The notes beneath the pieces were generated by a model. That model ran no database searches, was not told the DNA's origin, and was given only the letters and a program-made list of their open reading frames with translations. From Neopestalotiopsis rosae (taxonomy: Eukaryota > Ascomycota > Sordariomycetes > Amphisphaeriales > Sporocadaceae): 64,000 bases of DNA. Within the stretch, counting starts at the first letter, position 1, and the number at the start of each line of letters is the position of its first letter. The position numbers were made by a program, and so were the translations under genes. Shown piece after piece: positions 1 through 11,662 of the stretch. The stretch covers positions 360,937-424,936 of the forward strand of contig JALGAS010000014.1 in assembly GCA_023078685.1 (NCBI GenBank), in the 5' to 3' direction.

Positions 1-1269
1 GGAGATTCATGCCAGAATCGAAACGGTCGGTTTCCGTTCTGGGATAACTAATGAAACCCTTGTTGTAGAGGTTCTCGGCTGCAGTCATTGCTTCTTGACC
101 GGACATACGTAGGAATCTAGTGGCCAGCTTTTGCAGCTCGACGGTTGTAAGAGGCAGAGGCTTCCACTTCTTTGTCGGCTTTTCTTGGACTTTTGTGACC
201 TGCGCCGTCTTGGCTGCGAGACATCTTTCATAGAGAATGATGACTGAAGCCCGATCAAATAAGCGTCCTCTTGACCAGGTAAAGTTGACATCTATCCCTT
301 CTCTCTTGTGCATAACCTTGATGCTCCAGAAAGGCTCAGGTTTGAAGTTTCGGACTCGAAAGTATCTATCAACAACAAATCCCAAGGTTGGAAACTGACA
401 GGAGCCTAAGTTGTGAGCTGAAGACGAAGCCGACACCCTGGAACGAGTTTACACTCACCATAACTCAATGTCATTGCAGTAAGAGGCTCGCCCATTGATT
501 TCAAATTATTTGACAAGAACCTGGTGAATGCATACCCAATGCGCAGATCAAGCTCAATGCGAGCGGAAACAGCATTGACCTGCTTCTCGTCTAGCATCAC
601 CAAGTGCCTTGCTGCATTGAGGACATGACTGTAGATTGTGAGTACTTGCATGAGAAATTGCTCCTCATTCTTTGGGAAGAATCCGACCTACGCTCTTTCA
701 ATATTGCTGAATTTGGCCCTTTTTATCTGTATCCGGCTGTTCCCTCTCTTGGCGGCTTCGCAAATCTCGTGGCCGATGTGCTCTCCTTCGCGATCACAAT
801 CGGTCCAGATGCATAGACCTTGGCAATACTTGGCCTGCTGTTCAATATTCCCAGCCACATCTATTTTATCCTGGAGTGGTCCCAAGCTGGTTAGCCTTCC
901 TTCATTGACACGGGAATTCTACTTGCCTCGGCAGTAGTAGTCACAACAGGAGCACTGAATAGACTGTCTGGAGGCGGAAATCTCCAGTCCTTGTACTCGG
1001 ATGGGAATTGAGTAGTGGTGATGTGACCGAGCACCGCAGTCATGGTCACATCGCAATTGCCCCATCCTTGACCAAAGTCATAATCGAATGTGTAGTTCTT
1101 GATGTATTTGTTGGGCGTGTTACGCTAGTGGAACCAGAAATCAGTAAGCTGTTCCTTATTCTTGGGCGCGGACTGAAGAGTCACCAACTGTTTGTTGCTG
1201 TCCGCCAGAAAGATGCCCGGCAACAGCCTTGGCGATTGACGGTTTTTCCGCCACGCAAAGAATCCTCAT
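1..1269 (-). CDS. TOP3: DNA topoisomerase III (type IA), 5' part, truncated by the window edge
   Basis: Type IA topoisomerase that cuts and passes single DNA strands; with a RecQ helicase it dissolves recombination intermediates in the nucleus. Inferred exons on the minus strand are 1189-1269, 927-1124, 692-870, 459-628 and <1-405, giving about 344 residues. The start at 1269 opens with MRILCVAEKPSIAKAV, the classic TOPRIM beginning. The metal-binding TOPRIM motif TDCDREGE lies near residues 116-123. The segment SARIELDLRIGYAFTRF follows, and the catalytic tyrosine motif ISYPRTETD (Tyr near residue 330, codon at 44-46) is just inside the window. The second intron (871-926) starts with GC instead of GT. 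The rest of the catalytic gate domain and the C-terminal zinc region lie outside. Family assignment is firm; the first methionine is well supported by the family N-terminus. Confidence 0.95.
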
Positions 1270-1946
1270 TTTTGACTTACAACGAATGGTGAACGCGTGA
1301 AATCCTTTATGAATCGATGGCCGTCGTAAACAAAAGAGAAGAGATTTTGATGTGGCGAGTGGCTGGTACATCTGTGTCAACCCGCAAGATCGCGTGGCAT
1401 GAGACGGGTATGAGAAGTAGGCAGCTGCTCCATAACGGAATTATTCCCTGTTACGAGGATGGCAACCTCATTCTTGATGTGTTGTGGTGAGCATCAGACA
1501 AAACTCGAGAGAATGATAGGTTCTTTTGATTATTCAAATCGTTTTAATTCAGTCTTATCGTGGCATTGTCGCGTTTAACCAGGCTCTGATATCTTCATAC
1601 GCGGTTGTGGTTGACTGGCCCGAGTTTGAGGCGTTCCTTGCATGCAAAGTCAACACAAGCCGCGACGCCCCACCCTGTAGAGCCACAGCCCGCTAACGAC
1701 CAGGAACTGGCGCTAGCGACGGACGCTAAGGCGCTGACTTGGTCACTTGGCTCATTGACAGCTGTTGAGGCTCTCAAAGTCATGACGTCTCTTTTTTGGC
1801 TTTCCATTGTCCCCTAACCTAGTACCGTGCCGGGCCGCAGGTTATATGATACAACTATATGAACATTGCCGCTCTTTGCTCCTGAACCTGTCTTTAATTC
1901 GAGAATAACACCTTCGCATTCTCTAATTACGACGACGATATCGATC
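1270..1946. other. Divergent intergenic region between TOP3 and the DUF1295 gene
   Basis: About 680 bases between two divergently transcribed genes, presumably holding both promoters. A short upstream reading frame (1859-1885, eight codons from ATGAAC to TGA) lies in the probable leader of the downstream gene. No other coding or RNA feature is seen. Confidence 0.5.
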
Positions 1947-3206
1947 ATGGCGCTTCCGCACTTCCTAAGTTTGGAGGATTGCGCCGACTGGTCCAAGACG
2001 GTCGAGCCCTTCCTGCCACAGCTGTATGAGCTGCCGCAGCGCGTGCTGGATCACATCAACAGCCCCCACGACCTTTTGGAGCTGTACAAGCAGACCAACC
2101 CGCTGGTCTCTGGATTTGCCTTTTCGCTCTTTGCTGGTGTGGTCTTCCTGGTGGTTTCCGAGGCCAACCGCAACTGGTCCCAGGTAGACCGCATGTGGAG
2201 CTTGCTGCCCACAATGTACAACGCGCACTTCAAGATCTGGGCTCATCTGAACAATGTTGAGAGTCAAAGACTCAACCTCGTACTTCTCTGGAGTTGTGTA
2301 TGGAGTGTGAGTAATCTGGAAGTCAATGCACTGGTGATAACATGCTGACTTGAAGTCCAAGGCTCGCCTGACTTTCAACTACTGGCGGAGGGGAGGCTAC
2401 CAGGTCGGATCTGAGGACTACAGATGGTAAGTGGACCGACATGTTCCTTATTGTAATGTCCGAGGAGATATACCCAGCATGTATACTGATTGAAAGGCTA
2501 GGGAACTGGTGAAGAAGTATATCGGCTCAATCCCGTTCTTCATTCTCAACATTACGTTCATCTCGTTCATCCAGAGCGTTCTTCTGTTCCTTCTGGCAGC
2601 TCCTACCTATGCCCTTCTGCTTGCATCTCAGCATGAGAAGGAGATATCTGCGGTAGATATCATGTTCACGGCAACCCAGCTTGGTCTGGTGCTTACCGAA
2701 TGGTTCAGTGATCAGCAGCAATGGGGTACGTCAATACTGCATCCCTGGACAAGCATATCTGGCTGACCGCTCTTTTAGACTACCAAAACAGCAAGAGGCA
2801 GTACCAGGCAACGGCCAAGGTGCCCAAGGACTCGCCATACACGCTTGAGCAATTGGATCAGGGCTTCAACACGTCTGGTCTCTGGGCCTACTGCAGACAC
2901 CCAAACTTTACCGCGGAGCAGACCATCTGGCTGGTCCTCTACCACTGGAGCTGTTACGCGACCAAGGCCGTCTATAGCTGGACCGGATTCGGCGCCATGG
3001 GCCTGCTCATGCTGTTCCAGGGCTCGACGTGGCTCACCGAGCTCATCACGGCAAACAAGTACCCCGACTACAAGCACTACCAGCGCCAGGTCGGTATGAC
3101 GGTGCCCAGCCTGACGCCGTACAAGCGCCCTGCACCCAAGGTGATTCGCACGAGCGAGCTGGAGAAGCGACAGGCCCAGAAGGAACAGGCCGGCAAGCAG
3201 AAGTAG
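1947..3206 (+). CDS. DUF1295 / steroid-reductase-like integral membrane protein
   Basis: Predicted 358-residue multi-span membrane protein of the DUF1295 family (3-oxo-5-alpha-steroid 4-dehydrogenase and isoprenylcysteine methyltransferase superfamily). The substrate is unknown. Inferred exons are 1947-2306, 2362-2426, 2502-2725 and 2779-3206; each intron has a CTGAY branch site just before its acceptor. Hydrophobic segments are visible around residues 54-72 (SGFAFSLFAGVVFLVV), in the exon 2502-2725 (PFFILNITFISFI, then VLLFLLAAPTYALLL), and in the last exon. The family hallmark GLWAYCRHPNFTAE is at residues 250-263, where RHPN-x3-E is the usual cofactor-binding signature. The C-terminus is lysine-rich (EKRQAQKEQAGKQK), which could serve as an ER-retention type tail. 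The ATG at 1947 is chosen because it opens the conserved N-terminus in a clean frame. Confidence 0.85.
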
Positions 3207-5878
3207 AAGAAGCTGGTCGAGACTGGGTACCTGGGGTTTGCATCACAACCAGTAGACGATCATATCCGCTGCAACAGCCAAGTTTGTGGACACGCAACAT
3301 GACGCAGCAGGACAATGAGTTGTCCCGGTGTCTGCCGCTGCACTACCTCTAGACGGGATTCGCATTGCAGAGGTACGGAGGTGATATCTGCATCCCGCTC
3401 GGGGATTACCTAGAAGAGGGGAAGGATGTAGACATGGCGGTTTAATAAACGGTGAACGGGTGATATCCTTTTGATGATAGACGTCATATTGTCAGACAGA
3501 TATGCGGGTAGTGCAGCATTGGAAATCCTTCGCAAGCCTCTTCTTAAGCCTCCAATCGGAAGGCCCCCCGCAATTTTCAATCATACATTCATCCATATCT
3601 TACCTGGTTTGATTATATGCGGTGCCGCACCTGTGCGCACCCAGGCTCCATGAATCCGATCTCGTCGGACCGCTGTTTGGCGGGCACGGGCGGCGACTCA
3701 TGGCTTCATGCAGGTCGAATCATGTTTGCGTGATCAAAGCGGCCCAGACTCGGTGCAACTTGACAAGTTCCAATGCCGCGCGGATTGATTGAATGTTTTT
3801 TTCCCCTTGTCTTTTCGTGGGCCATATGTCCGCCTTGCCATAAAAATATTGATGAGCAGGGCCATACCGGTCAAGGCATCACCATTGTTGATCACCTGTT
3901 CACATTGAAGCTCTCCGTTGAAAAGTATATACTTCTCTTAGCCCCGAGACCGGCCACCCGGGTAAGCGGTTGTCAGCATCTTTTGGGTCAACCTTAAGTA
4001 TGCATTGCGCCCACATATGCCGCTGCGTAGGTTTCCCAAGACGTTTTTGGCTTGGCTGGGCACTGCATGCACACTACTTTAATGCTGTGCGCGGCGGGCT
4101 CTAACTGTGAGTTTCTAGCGTCCGTGGATTTTCAGCTTCTGGGCGCGTCAACTGACTGTCAGTGAGGCTCTGAAGATGGTGTGCTGCAAAAACTAATTGT
4201 AAATGTCGTGGTCATATCGTGCCAAACGGGTAAACGGTCGAACGGGTAAGTGAGCGGGCGTGCAGATTTCTGCCCGTCATGTTGTCTCTGTTATGTGTGT
4301 GACGATTCATGATATGATCAATGCTGTAATGGATACCCCTCAGACAGCCTGGTGTAGATCACTCCCAATGTCACTGGCCTCTTATCTGAGTGGCGCCATG
4401 GCAGTATACCTGACCTACGGCGTGGCATGGAGGGTGATCATTTGCGAGAACAGCCCAGCCTTCAAAGTCACAAATAGACTTGCATATCTCTCCACACCTT
4501 TTGAATTTTGCTGTACCGAGGCGGACATGTGCATCAGAACGCCTTGCACGTTTCTTCTGCACAGACAGACTTTCAGCTCTTTCGGATCCCGACTGTAGTG
4601 CAAATGCAAAGTTTCCTCACATAGGAGGCTCCTTTCCGGGTCGTACAAGAATAGATAAAAGCTTTAGGCTGTGCATACCACTAGTGTCGAGGAGATGCCC
4701 CGCCCAAATCTGAAAATCTGAGGGTGCATTAGCGATTGCTTAGCGATAGCGGAGCCCTTCTGGAAGGAAGAGAAGCTCGAGGACCCTATCTGCAGCATGG
4801 CGAATCACGCCAGTGATGAACATCAGGGGTCGGACAACCCCCCGGGTGCCCTGTGTCGCCCGGCCCCAGGCTTTGGCATTTCTGGGCTCACCTTACATCA
4901 GATTCAATGGTTCCCTTTTCGTAGATGATGTAGGTGACCAGCTGACCATGACCGGTAATTAAGAGGCGCCTCCTGAACATAGGGACAAGATGAACATAAC
5001 AGGCAAGAGCAGAAGAGTGACAAACATCAGCAGAGAGGCTAATTTGCGGTGAACGAGCGACCGACAGTTGATGCGTATCCATGTAAGTAAAAATGTATGT
5101 ACAGATGCATGAGGCATACTGCACTACAAAGTACATGAGGGAGCAGCTCTTTTTCTGAAACTGGAAGTGCAGTTGCATACGCCGGTCTACCCGTCATCCA
5201 ATGTATGCTCGAGTAAGCTAGACACGCAAGCGCAGATCACCGTCTCGCAACATAGTCACACACATGGTGAGTAGTGCAAAAGTTATGGAAAGGAAAAAAA
5301 GAGAAGAAGCCGTCTGCGGCTACGTTACACACCATTCATAGTTGATTTGTTGGTACCAAATGTAGGTAGACAAAGAAAAGAGAGGGAAGGAGCAATAGAC
5401 TTATTGACAGGGTTGCCTGATGTATTTAATGAGAAATGGAAAGATCGAAATTGGTGGGTCACCCTTTGGAATTTTTCTTCCTTTTCGTACTAATGTAAGG
5501 CAGCGTCCCACTTCGTTCCAAACTTCTGAGGGCATCGTGGGTGGACACAACCTCTGGAGCAAGCAGTAAAACGGATACCCAGAAATAAATCCTATTTCAC
5601 CTGGTCCCATCCGACCACTCAAGCCCTTAAACTCTGTCATTCCTCCCCAGAGTCTCGTTTTCTTTTTCTTCTTTTTCCTGCACTGCCTCTGCTCTTTCCC
5701 TGGGTGCTTGTGTGTACAGCTCAGCTACCCAAACATTGACTACTTTCCTGTCACACAGTGAACCAACATCCAAAGGAAATAGCATAGAGGAACACTATTA
5801 AATCACCAGTACTTCGTACTTCTTTGAGAACCCAAATACTGTTCAAGATATACTACGTACACACATCCAAGAACGAAA
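3207..5878. other. Intergenic region, 2.7 kb, no gene supported
   Basis: Only short overlapping frames without recognisable domains occur here (the longest is 112 codons at 4260-4598). A pyrimidine-rich block at about 5640-5705 precedes the next gene and resembles a fungal core promoter. No repeat family or RNA gene is recognised. Confidence 0.5.
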
Positions 5879-6337
5879 ATGTCGGCACTTACCCAGGCCT
5901 TTTCTTACATCACCGGCTTCTTCACGCCGCCAATGGCAACCGAGACGCCATCTTCGGACTCTCAGATGATCGCTGGCCAGCCCAAGAAGCCTGTCGAGGC
6001 CGGCGAGAGCTACTTTCCTGAATCTGCTACCCGTAGATCGTCAATCTCTTCCACATCAACCAACTCCAACGATTCGCTGCCTGTTCCCCCAAAGCTGCCG
6101 CGATCGCAGACTGGCGACAACCCACTCGACGCCATGATGCGCCAGTACCCTCAGCCTGTCCAGGACATTGACGTCGCCAGACAGCTGGCTCTCGCTCCTC
6201 CCAAGCGCTCCCTGCACGACTCCCTCAGACGAGCTGCCACCACTGAGCGCGCCATCTCCATCGACAATGCCGAGACCAAGGCCAGAAAGATGGCTGCAGC
6301 AAAGGCCGAGCTGCTTGCTCTCGCAGGAAAGCCCTAA
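5879..6337 (+). CDS. Small conserved-looking hypothetical protein, 152 residues
   Basis: A single-exon frame of 152 residues with a good start context (gaaaATG). I do not recognise a named family. The N-terminus is hydrophobic (ALTQAFSYITGFFTPP, residues 3-18). A Ser/Thr-rich stretch follows at about residues 52-66 (RRSSISSTSTNSND). The C-terminal half is helical and charged (DIDVARQLALAPPKRSLHDSLRRAATTERA, written here only as a region at about residues 95-124) and ends in KMAAAKAELLALAGKP. It has no signal-peptide cleavage motif and no catalytic motif. The clean frame, the pyrimidine-rich promoter block just upstream and the non-repetitive composition argue for a real gene, perhaps a short regulator or stress-type protein, but that role is a guess. 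Confidence 0.7.
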   Translation: MSALTQAFSYITGFFTPPMATETPSSDSQMIAGQPKKPVEAGESYFPESATRRSSISSTSTNSNDSLPVPPKLPRSQTGDNPLDAMMRQYPQPVQDIDVARQLALAPPKRSLHDSLRRAATTERAISIDNAETKARKMAAAKAELLALAGKP

Positions 6338-6823
6338 AGGTTCCACCTTTTTTTCTTTCTTTTCGGACCTTTTCCATTCGGACCTATCTGTGTCGCTTTC
6401 CGGCATTCGGGTTCCGATGACTGGTATTTCCACGTCAGCAGCAGAATCTGCTTCAACACGGCGATTGCTCATTAGTATTTGAAAAGGCGCCTGTGTTTCA
6501 GGTTGTCCATTATACCCCGCCAAAAGGAGATGGCAAAAGGCGCATCGGGTTTTGATTTCAGCGTTTTGCTCTTAATTGTCAGAAGGACTAGAGAAAAAAT
6601 GGAGATTGCTTTTTAGTTGCAGCAAGACAGGACGGAAGACGACATTGGCCATGGCTCGTAAATGATTGTGGCTATTGGTCTCCGAGGCATTTCGGACGTG
6701 GTAGAACAGTATTTTCGACGGCTAATCAACACTATGATACATCCCAACTGTAGTGGAACTGCTTTTGTCTTGTGCCTCGCATTTCTCCAAGCAACTTCGT
6801 GCCATTGTATATAGTCGTCGAGC
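6338..6823. other. Convergent intergenic region
   Basis: Space of 486 bases between the stop codons of two convergent genes. It should hold both 3' untranslated regions. Nothing else is seen. Confidence 0.5.
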
Positions 6824-7612
6824 TCACAGGATTCTGGTTGACAGGGTAAAGCCGTAAGTGATGGTTGCGATCAGTGTGACCAGGTTGAGCAGAGACGAGA
6901 TTCCATGAATCTTGCCAAACTGCTTGTTGAGGGACTGCATCTCCTGTGAGTGCGGCGCAGGATCCCAACTCTTCTTGCCGTCCTTCTTCTCTGTTACACA
7001 CGATTGGATCAGTCAGTCTAGTTTGGCAGACAAAGGTTGCGACGGGAGTGCATCGCGAGCAGACAGCCCCGGCCACAACCACGTACCTTGTGCCCTTCTC
7101 TTATCGGTAATGGAGTTGGTGACGGGAAGGCAGTAGGCCCAGTTGACGAGTCCGGTCACGAATATGGTGGCGAGCGGGACGGCGACGCTCCAGCGGTTGG
7201 CCTCGTCCAGCAGGGCGCCGCGGATGCCGCCGGGCGCTGCCATCAGACCGCCCGGGTACGTGAGCGCAATGGCTACCGGGAGGACCGTCTGCATGCCAAA
7301 GTAGGCCGGGAAGAGGGCCTTTTGGAGGACGGCGAATTGGGGGCGCTCGAGGGTCTTGAATGCGGCTGTCGCATTGATGAAGGTCTGTCGTCAAAGCGGG
7401 CATCAGTCAGTACATTGGTTACAAGGACACAAACGCGAGCAACGATGACAAGACGGGCTGTTTTACGTGGAAGACTTGTGTTCCCAGGAGAGTTCCATAG
7501 CTAGATTATATTGAGTATTAGCAACGGCTATTCTGCTACGTACAAGTCGTTGTCGTGCAACCTACGATAGAATGTGGTAAGGACCTGGCGTCCAGAATAT
7601 AGACCCCGCCAT
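6824..7612 (-). CDS. DUF4149 / TMEM205-like membrane protein
   Basis: Predicted 181-residue membrane protein of the DUF4149 (TMEM205-like) family; its molecular role is poorly known. Inferred minus-strand exons are 7566-7612, 7467-7500, 7087-7384 and 6824-6990. Two of the exons are tiny (47 and 34 nt), but they reconstruct the expected N-terminus MAGSIFWTPGPYHILSYG followed by TLLGTQVFHTF. Hydrophobic helices are visible in LLGTQVFHTFINA, YFGMQTVLPVAIALTY, VAVPLATIFVTGLVNWAYC and the C-terminal helix SSLLNLVTLIATITYGF. The family motif FGKIHGISSLLNL precedes the last helix. All three introns have CTRAY branch sites. The last intron (6991-7086) follows a charged loop (TDKRRAQ) that reaches the cytosolic linker EKKDGKKSW. 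Confidence 0.88.
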
Positions 7613-8334
7613 TGTGTCTCGGCTGTTGGTACGTTCTGCAGATTTCAGTTCTTGATCAGTTGTTGAAGTCGTCGCGAGTGAACAAGATGTTCAAAAAGTA
7701 GAATGTTGGAAATGTGTAAGAATTGATTGGGTGTCTACGAAAATGGATCTACATGTCTATGTCATTGAAGCGAAGAGCCTCGGCCCACTCATGCCCAGAC
7801 GTAGAACGTTCGATCAGGACGTCAATGACGGTCTCAATCGATTGGAACATCCGGCTGCTTTCCTCTTGGATGGGAGCTAATCAGTGATGGCGCTAAAACC
7901 CCAGGCTTCATGCAAGGAGCTTGGGCCATGCAAAAGCTCCATGTCGGGACTCGGGAGCTAGCCTAAGCAGCAAGAAAAGATGTGGATTAGCTGCCTGGAA
8001 CAAAAAGTGTGACTTCGTTCTCTGTTCGCGTTGCTAAAGACCCACTTTGTACTCATCCCTGCAACGAGACTCGACGCGCTCTGAGCTTCAACTGCTTGTG
8101 CCCGCGCCTGCCTAATTCCTAGCTCCTAGCTCCCTGGATGCCTGAGAATTAGACGGTTAAGGAATGGATTCATGATACTAAAGACTAATTCCTCATGAAC
8201 AGGATATAGAACAAGACCCTTTCTCTCATATTTTCCTTCCAAGTCATGACATTCATTTGAGTCCGGCCATAATCATACACTCATTAACACACTGCATCTC
8301 CCTCACTCAGCAGCATCCCCATCCCACAGCAACC
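7613..8334. other. Divergent intergenic region upstream of KU80
   Basis: About 720 bases between the divergent TMEM205-like and KU80 genes, expected to contain both promoters. A very short upstream frame (ATGACATTCATTTGA, starting at 8246) may lie in the KU80 leader. No other feature is seen. Confidence 0.45.
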
Positions 8335-10713
8335 ATGGCCGACAAGGAAGCTGTCGTGTATATTGTCGATCTCGGATCTTCCATGGCCGATTGTCACAAT
8401 GGCAGGATAGAATCAGACCTCGACTTCTCCATGCGCTGGATATGGGACAAGATCTCCACCACTGTTGCCGCGGCCAGGAAAACGTGGAACGTGGGCGTCA
8501 TTGGAGTGCGGACGAACGAGACAAATACAGGCCTGGAAGACGAAGATGGATACGATAACATCTCTATCCTTCAAGAGCTCCAGCCCATGGATCTGCCTAA
8601 GATGAGGTCCCTGCAGGCAAAGATCAAGCCGAGTGACACGGACACGGGCGATTGCGTCTCTGCCATAATCCCTGCCATTCAAATGATTGAAAAGGTCGCC
8701 CCGCCAAGGCTCAAGTTCCAACGCAAGATCTTCATGGTCACGTCTGGAGAGGCTCATCTCGATTTGGACCCAGACGATATCTCCACCATTGCTGAGAAGC
8801 TTCGCGATCACAATATCCAATTGACAATCTTGTACGCTTCTACTTATGCTTCATGCTCTTGTTGTTAGAGCTACTTGACGCTGACAATGGCAACAGGGGT
8901 GTTGATTTTGACGACGCAGAGTATGGATTCAAGGAAGAGGACAAGACGGAACAAAAGGCCACGAATGAAGGGCTGCTAAAGAGTTTGTGCGACGCCGTTG
9001 GTGAAGACTTGGCGACTTTTGGCACCATTGCCGAGGCTGTTGATGAGCTTGACACGCCGAGACTTAAGCAAAACAAGCCTTACAAGACGTATGACGGTGA
9101 TTTGTCTTTGGGCGAAGATGAACGAGCTATGCGTATTCATGTCGAACGCTATTTCAAGACGAAAAGGGCAGCTCCGCCGACTGCCAGCCAAGTCGTTTTG
9201 AAGACCAATCATGGATCACAATCAACCGAGGCCCTCGACGAGGATGGAATGGAAGGTGTCGAGTATGAAAAGGGAGGCGAGTTCGCCGCCGTTAAGAATG
9301 CTCGCACATACAAGATCAATGATCCAGATGGACCAGGAGGCAAAAGAGATGTCGAATTCGACGACTTGGCAAAGGGATACGCATACGGACAAACCGCTGT
9401 CCACATTAGCGAATCTGACTTCAACATTACCAAACTTGAGACGACCAAGGGCTTCTCTATCGTCGGATTCATCCAACAGGACAAATTCGAACCCTTTTTG
9501 AATTTCGGGGAAAGCTGTGTCACGGTCGCACAAAAGAACAGCGACGCCGATGCTTTGAAACTCTCATCCTTTATTCACTCTCTCCACGAGAACGAATCCT
9601 ACGCTCTGGCACGACTGGTCAAGAAAGATAACGACGCCCCCACTCTGCTTCTACTTGCGCCTCATATCGACGTGGATTTCGAATGTCTTTACGACGTTCC
9701 CATGCCCTTTGCTGAGGACGTAAGGCAGTATCCATTTCCACCCCTTGACAAGGTGGTGACTGTCCAGAACAACGTCCTCACCAAACATCGATTCCTACCC
9801 TCTGAAGATTTGCTCGAGGCTATGGACGAGTATGTCGATGCCATGGATATTTCAACATATGCTCTAGATGATGAAGGCGAGAGAACGTTGGAGTATGCTG
9901 CAGTCGACGACACATTTTCTCCACCGCTCCACCGCGTCAACCAAGTTGTTCGCCACAGAGCAATCCATGCTGATAAGCCGGTTCCGCCAATGCCTCCCAT
10001 TCTGGCCAAATACAGCTTCCCAGATCCCGATCTCGTTGAAAAGGCAAAGTCGAGACTCGACGATTTGATTTCCACTGCCGAAGTGAAGAAAGGTAAGTTG
10101 CACATGGCCAAGGTGTGCAGTCAGATTAAACTAATCATCCTTGTGTGCAGTTCCAGACAAGGTCAAGGGCGGCAAACGTGGCCGCAAGGAACAGCAAACG
10201 GCGAGAAAACCGCTCTCTGGCTTGGACGTCGATGCCCTGCTCAGAGAACCGGCGAACAAGCGCACAAAGGTCGAACCCGACAATGCCATTCCATCTTTCA
10301 AGCAGTTGTTGCTTACTGCAGACGACGATGCTATAGTCGTAGAGGCGGGCAAACAAATGGGGGCGGTGATCAGTGACCTTGTGTCTGAAAGTTTTGGTGA
10401 CCTGAATTTTGACCAAGCGACTGAGAACCTGAAGGTTTTCCGAGAGGAAATGATCAACATTGAGTTTCCCAAGATATATGATGATTTCCTACGGGATTTC
10501 AAGAAGAGACTTTTTACTGGCGCGCTGGGTGGAGACAGAAGAGAGTTCTGGTTCAACAACGTGAGGAAACCCAAGCTTGGGCTCATCGACACTACAGACT
10601 CTGATGTCTCCAAAGTCACGCCCGAGGAGGCTGCCGAGGTGAGCACTGGACGCAACTCATGACTGATGCTATTTGCTAACATGTTGCAGTTTTTGAAGTC
10701 CAATTTAAAATAG
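8335..10713 (+). CDS. KU80: Ku80 subunit of the non-homologous end-joining DNA-end-binding complex
   Basis: Ku80 pairs with Ku70 to encircle broken DNA ends, starts non-homologous end joining and also acts at telomeres. Inferred exons are 8335-8831, 8897-10092, 10151-10638 and 10690-10713, giving 734 residues, close to the fungal norm. The N-terminal von Willebrand A-like domain begins with VVYIVDLGSSMAD, and GVIGVRTNET follows. The Ku core beta-barrel lies in the large second exon, with GFSIVGFIQQDKFEPF and the conserved YALARLV segment. The C-terminal region ends EFWFNNVRKPKLGL and then a short tail. The last exon encodes only seven residues plus the stop. All three introns have CTRAY branch sites near the acceptor. 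Filamentous fungi are often deleted for this gene to raise gene-targeting rates, which is the reason it is widely annotated. Confidence 0.95.
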
Positions 10714-11662
10714 ACGGTCCAGGAATACAAGTGTGCAATTTCCAGAAATAAGGTATCCAGGGCGGTTTTGGTGTTATAGAGCGAGCAAAATAGCAATAAC
10801 GGGACTGGCTACGTAGAACATGGTTCACGGCCCAGAGGCCTGATCTTTGCAAAGATTTATTTATACCTTGATGAAAAGAAAGATGGGGCAATTGCCAACG
10901 GGAAATAACATCCCCCGAATACGATTATATTGCATTCATTAAGAATGTATTGGCAGACGCATGCGTAGGTACTGAAGAAAAAAACCTTACATATCAGAAA
11001 TGACTCACCGGCAACCTGCTTGACACCAAACGGCAGAAAAGGCGATTTGATTGGGCAACCCGCTTGAAATACATCGCCTAGTACGTTGGAATTGCAACAA
11101 AGAAAATCAGGAGTGAAGATAAATGTAAATTGTTGTGCACTTGGGGGGAAGAATTTCCATGCCGTCTACGTCAAGTTCAGGCAGGCGCTGCTTCTCTTTC
11201 GAGCTCGCCGTTTGTATGCAGGTCTAAGACGCCGCAACCCGCCTCGCTCTGCCTTGACTCCCTGTAAGTAAATTCAAATCCGTAACCACGACACGCTTCA
11301 ATATCATTGCTTTGGCAAGATCGATAGAAAAGCAAATGACATCAGGCACCATTGGCACGCCCGCATAAAACTTCACCTCAAGGCACTCACCCAAATATTC
11401 GCCTTTCTGTTTTTGATGCCAACCTCAACAACAAATTTACAGACATCACTGCTGTTTTTCTAGTGTGCCAGTTTCAACCTCTACGGAAGAAGGACTTTTA
11501 TTTTCTGTCGTCACTCTTATTTGTGTTCTGTCTTTGTTCTATAAACAGCACTTGGTTTCCACAAATACGTGTAACTCGGCTATCTTGCCGTTTCAGCACA
11601 AGATATCTCCCAAACATCTTCTCCATCATCCAACAGCAATCGCACTTTTGCACTCTACCACA
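10714..11662. other. Intergenic region between KU80 and the exonuclease-like gene
   Basis: The 950 bases include the KU80 3' end and the promoter and leader of the next gene. Short frames run through the leader on the plus strand, but none shows a domain. No RNA gene or repeat is seen. Confidence 0.45.
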
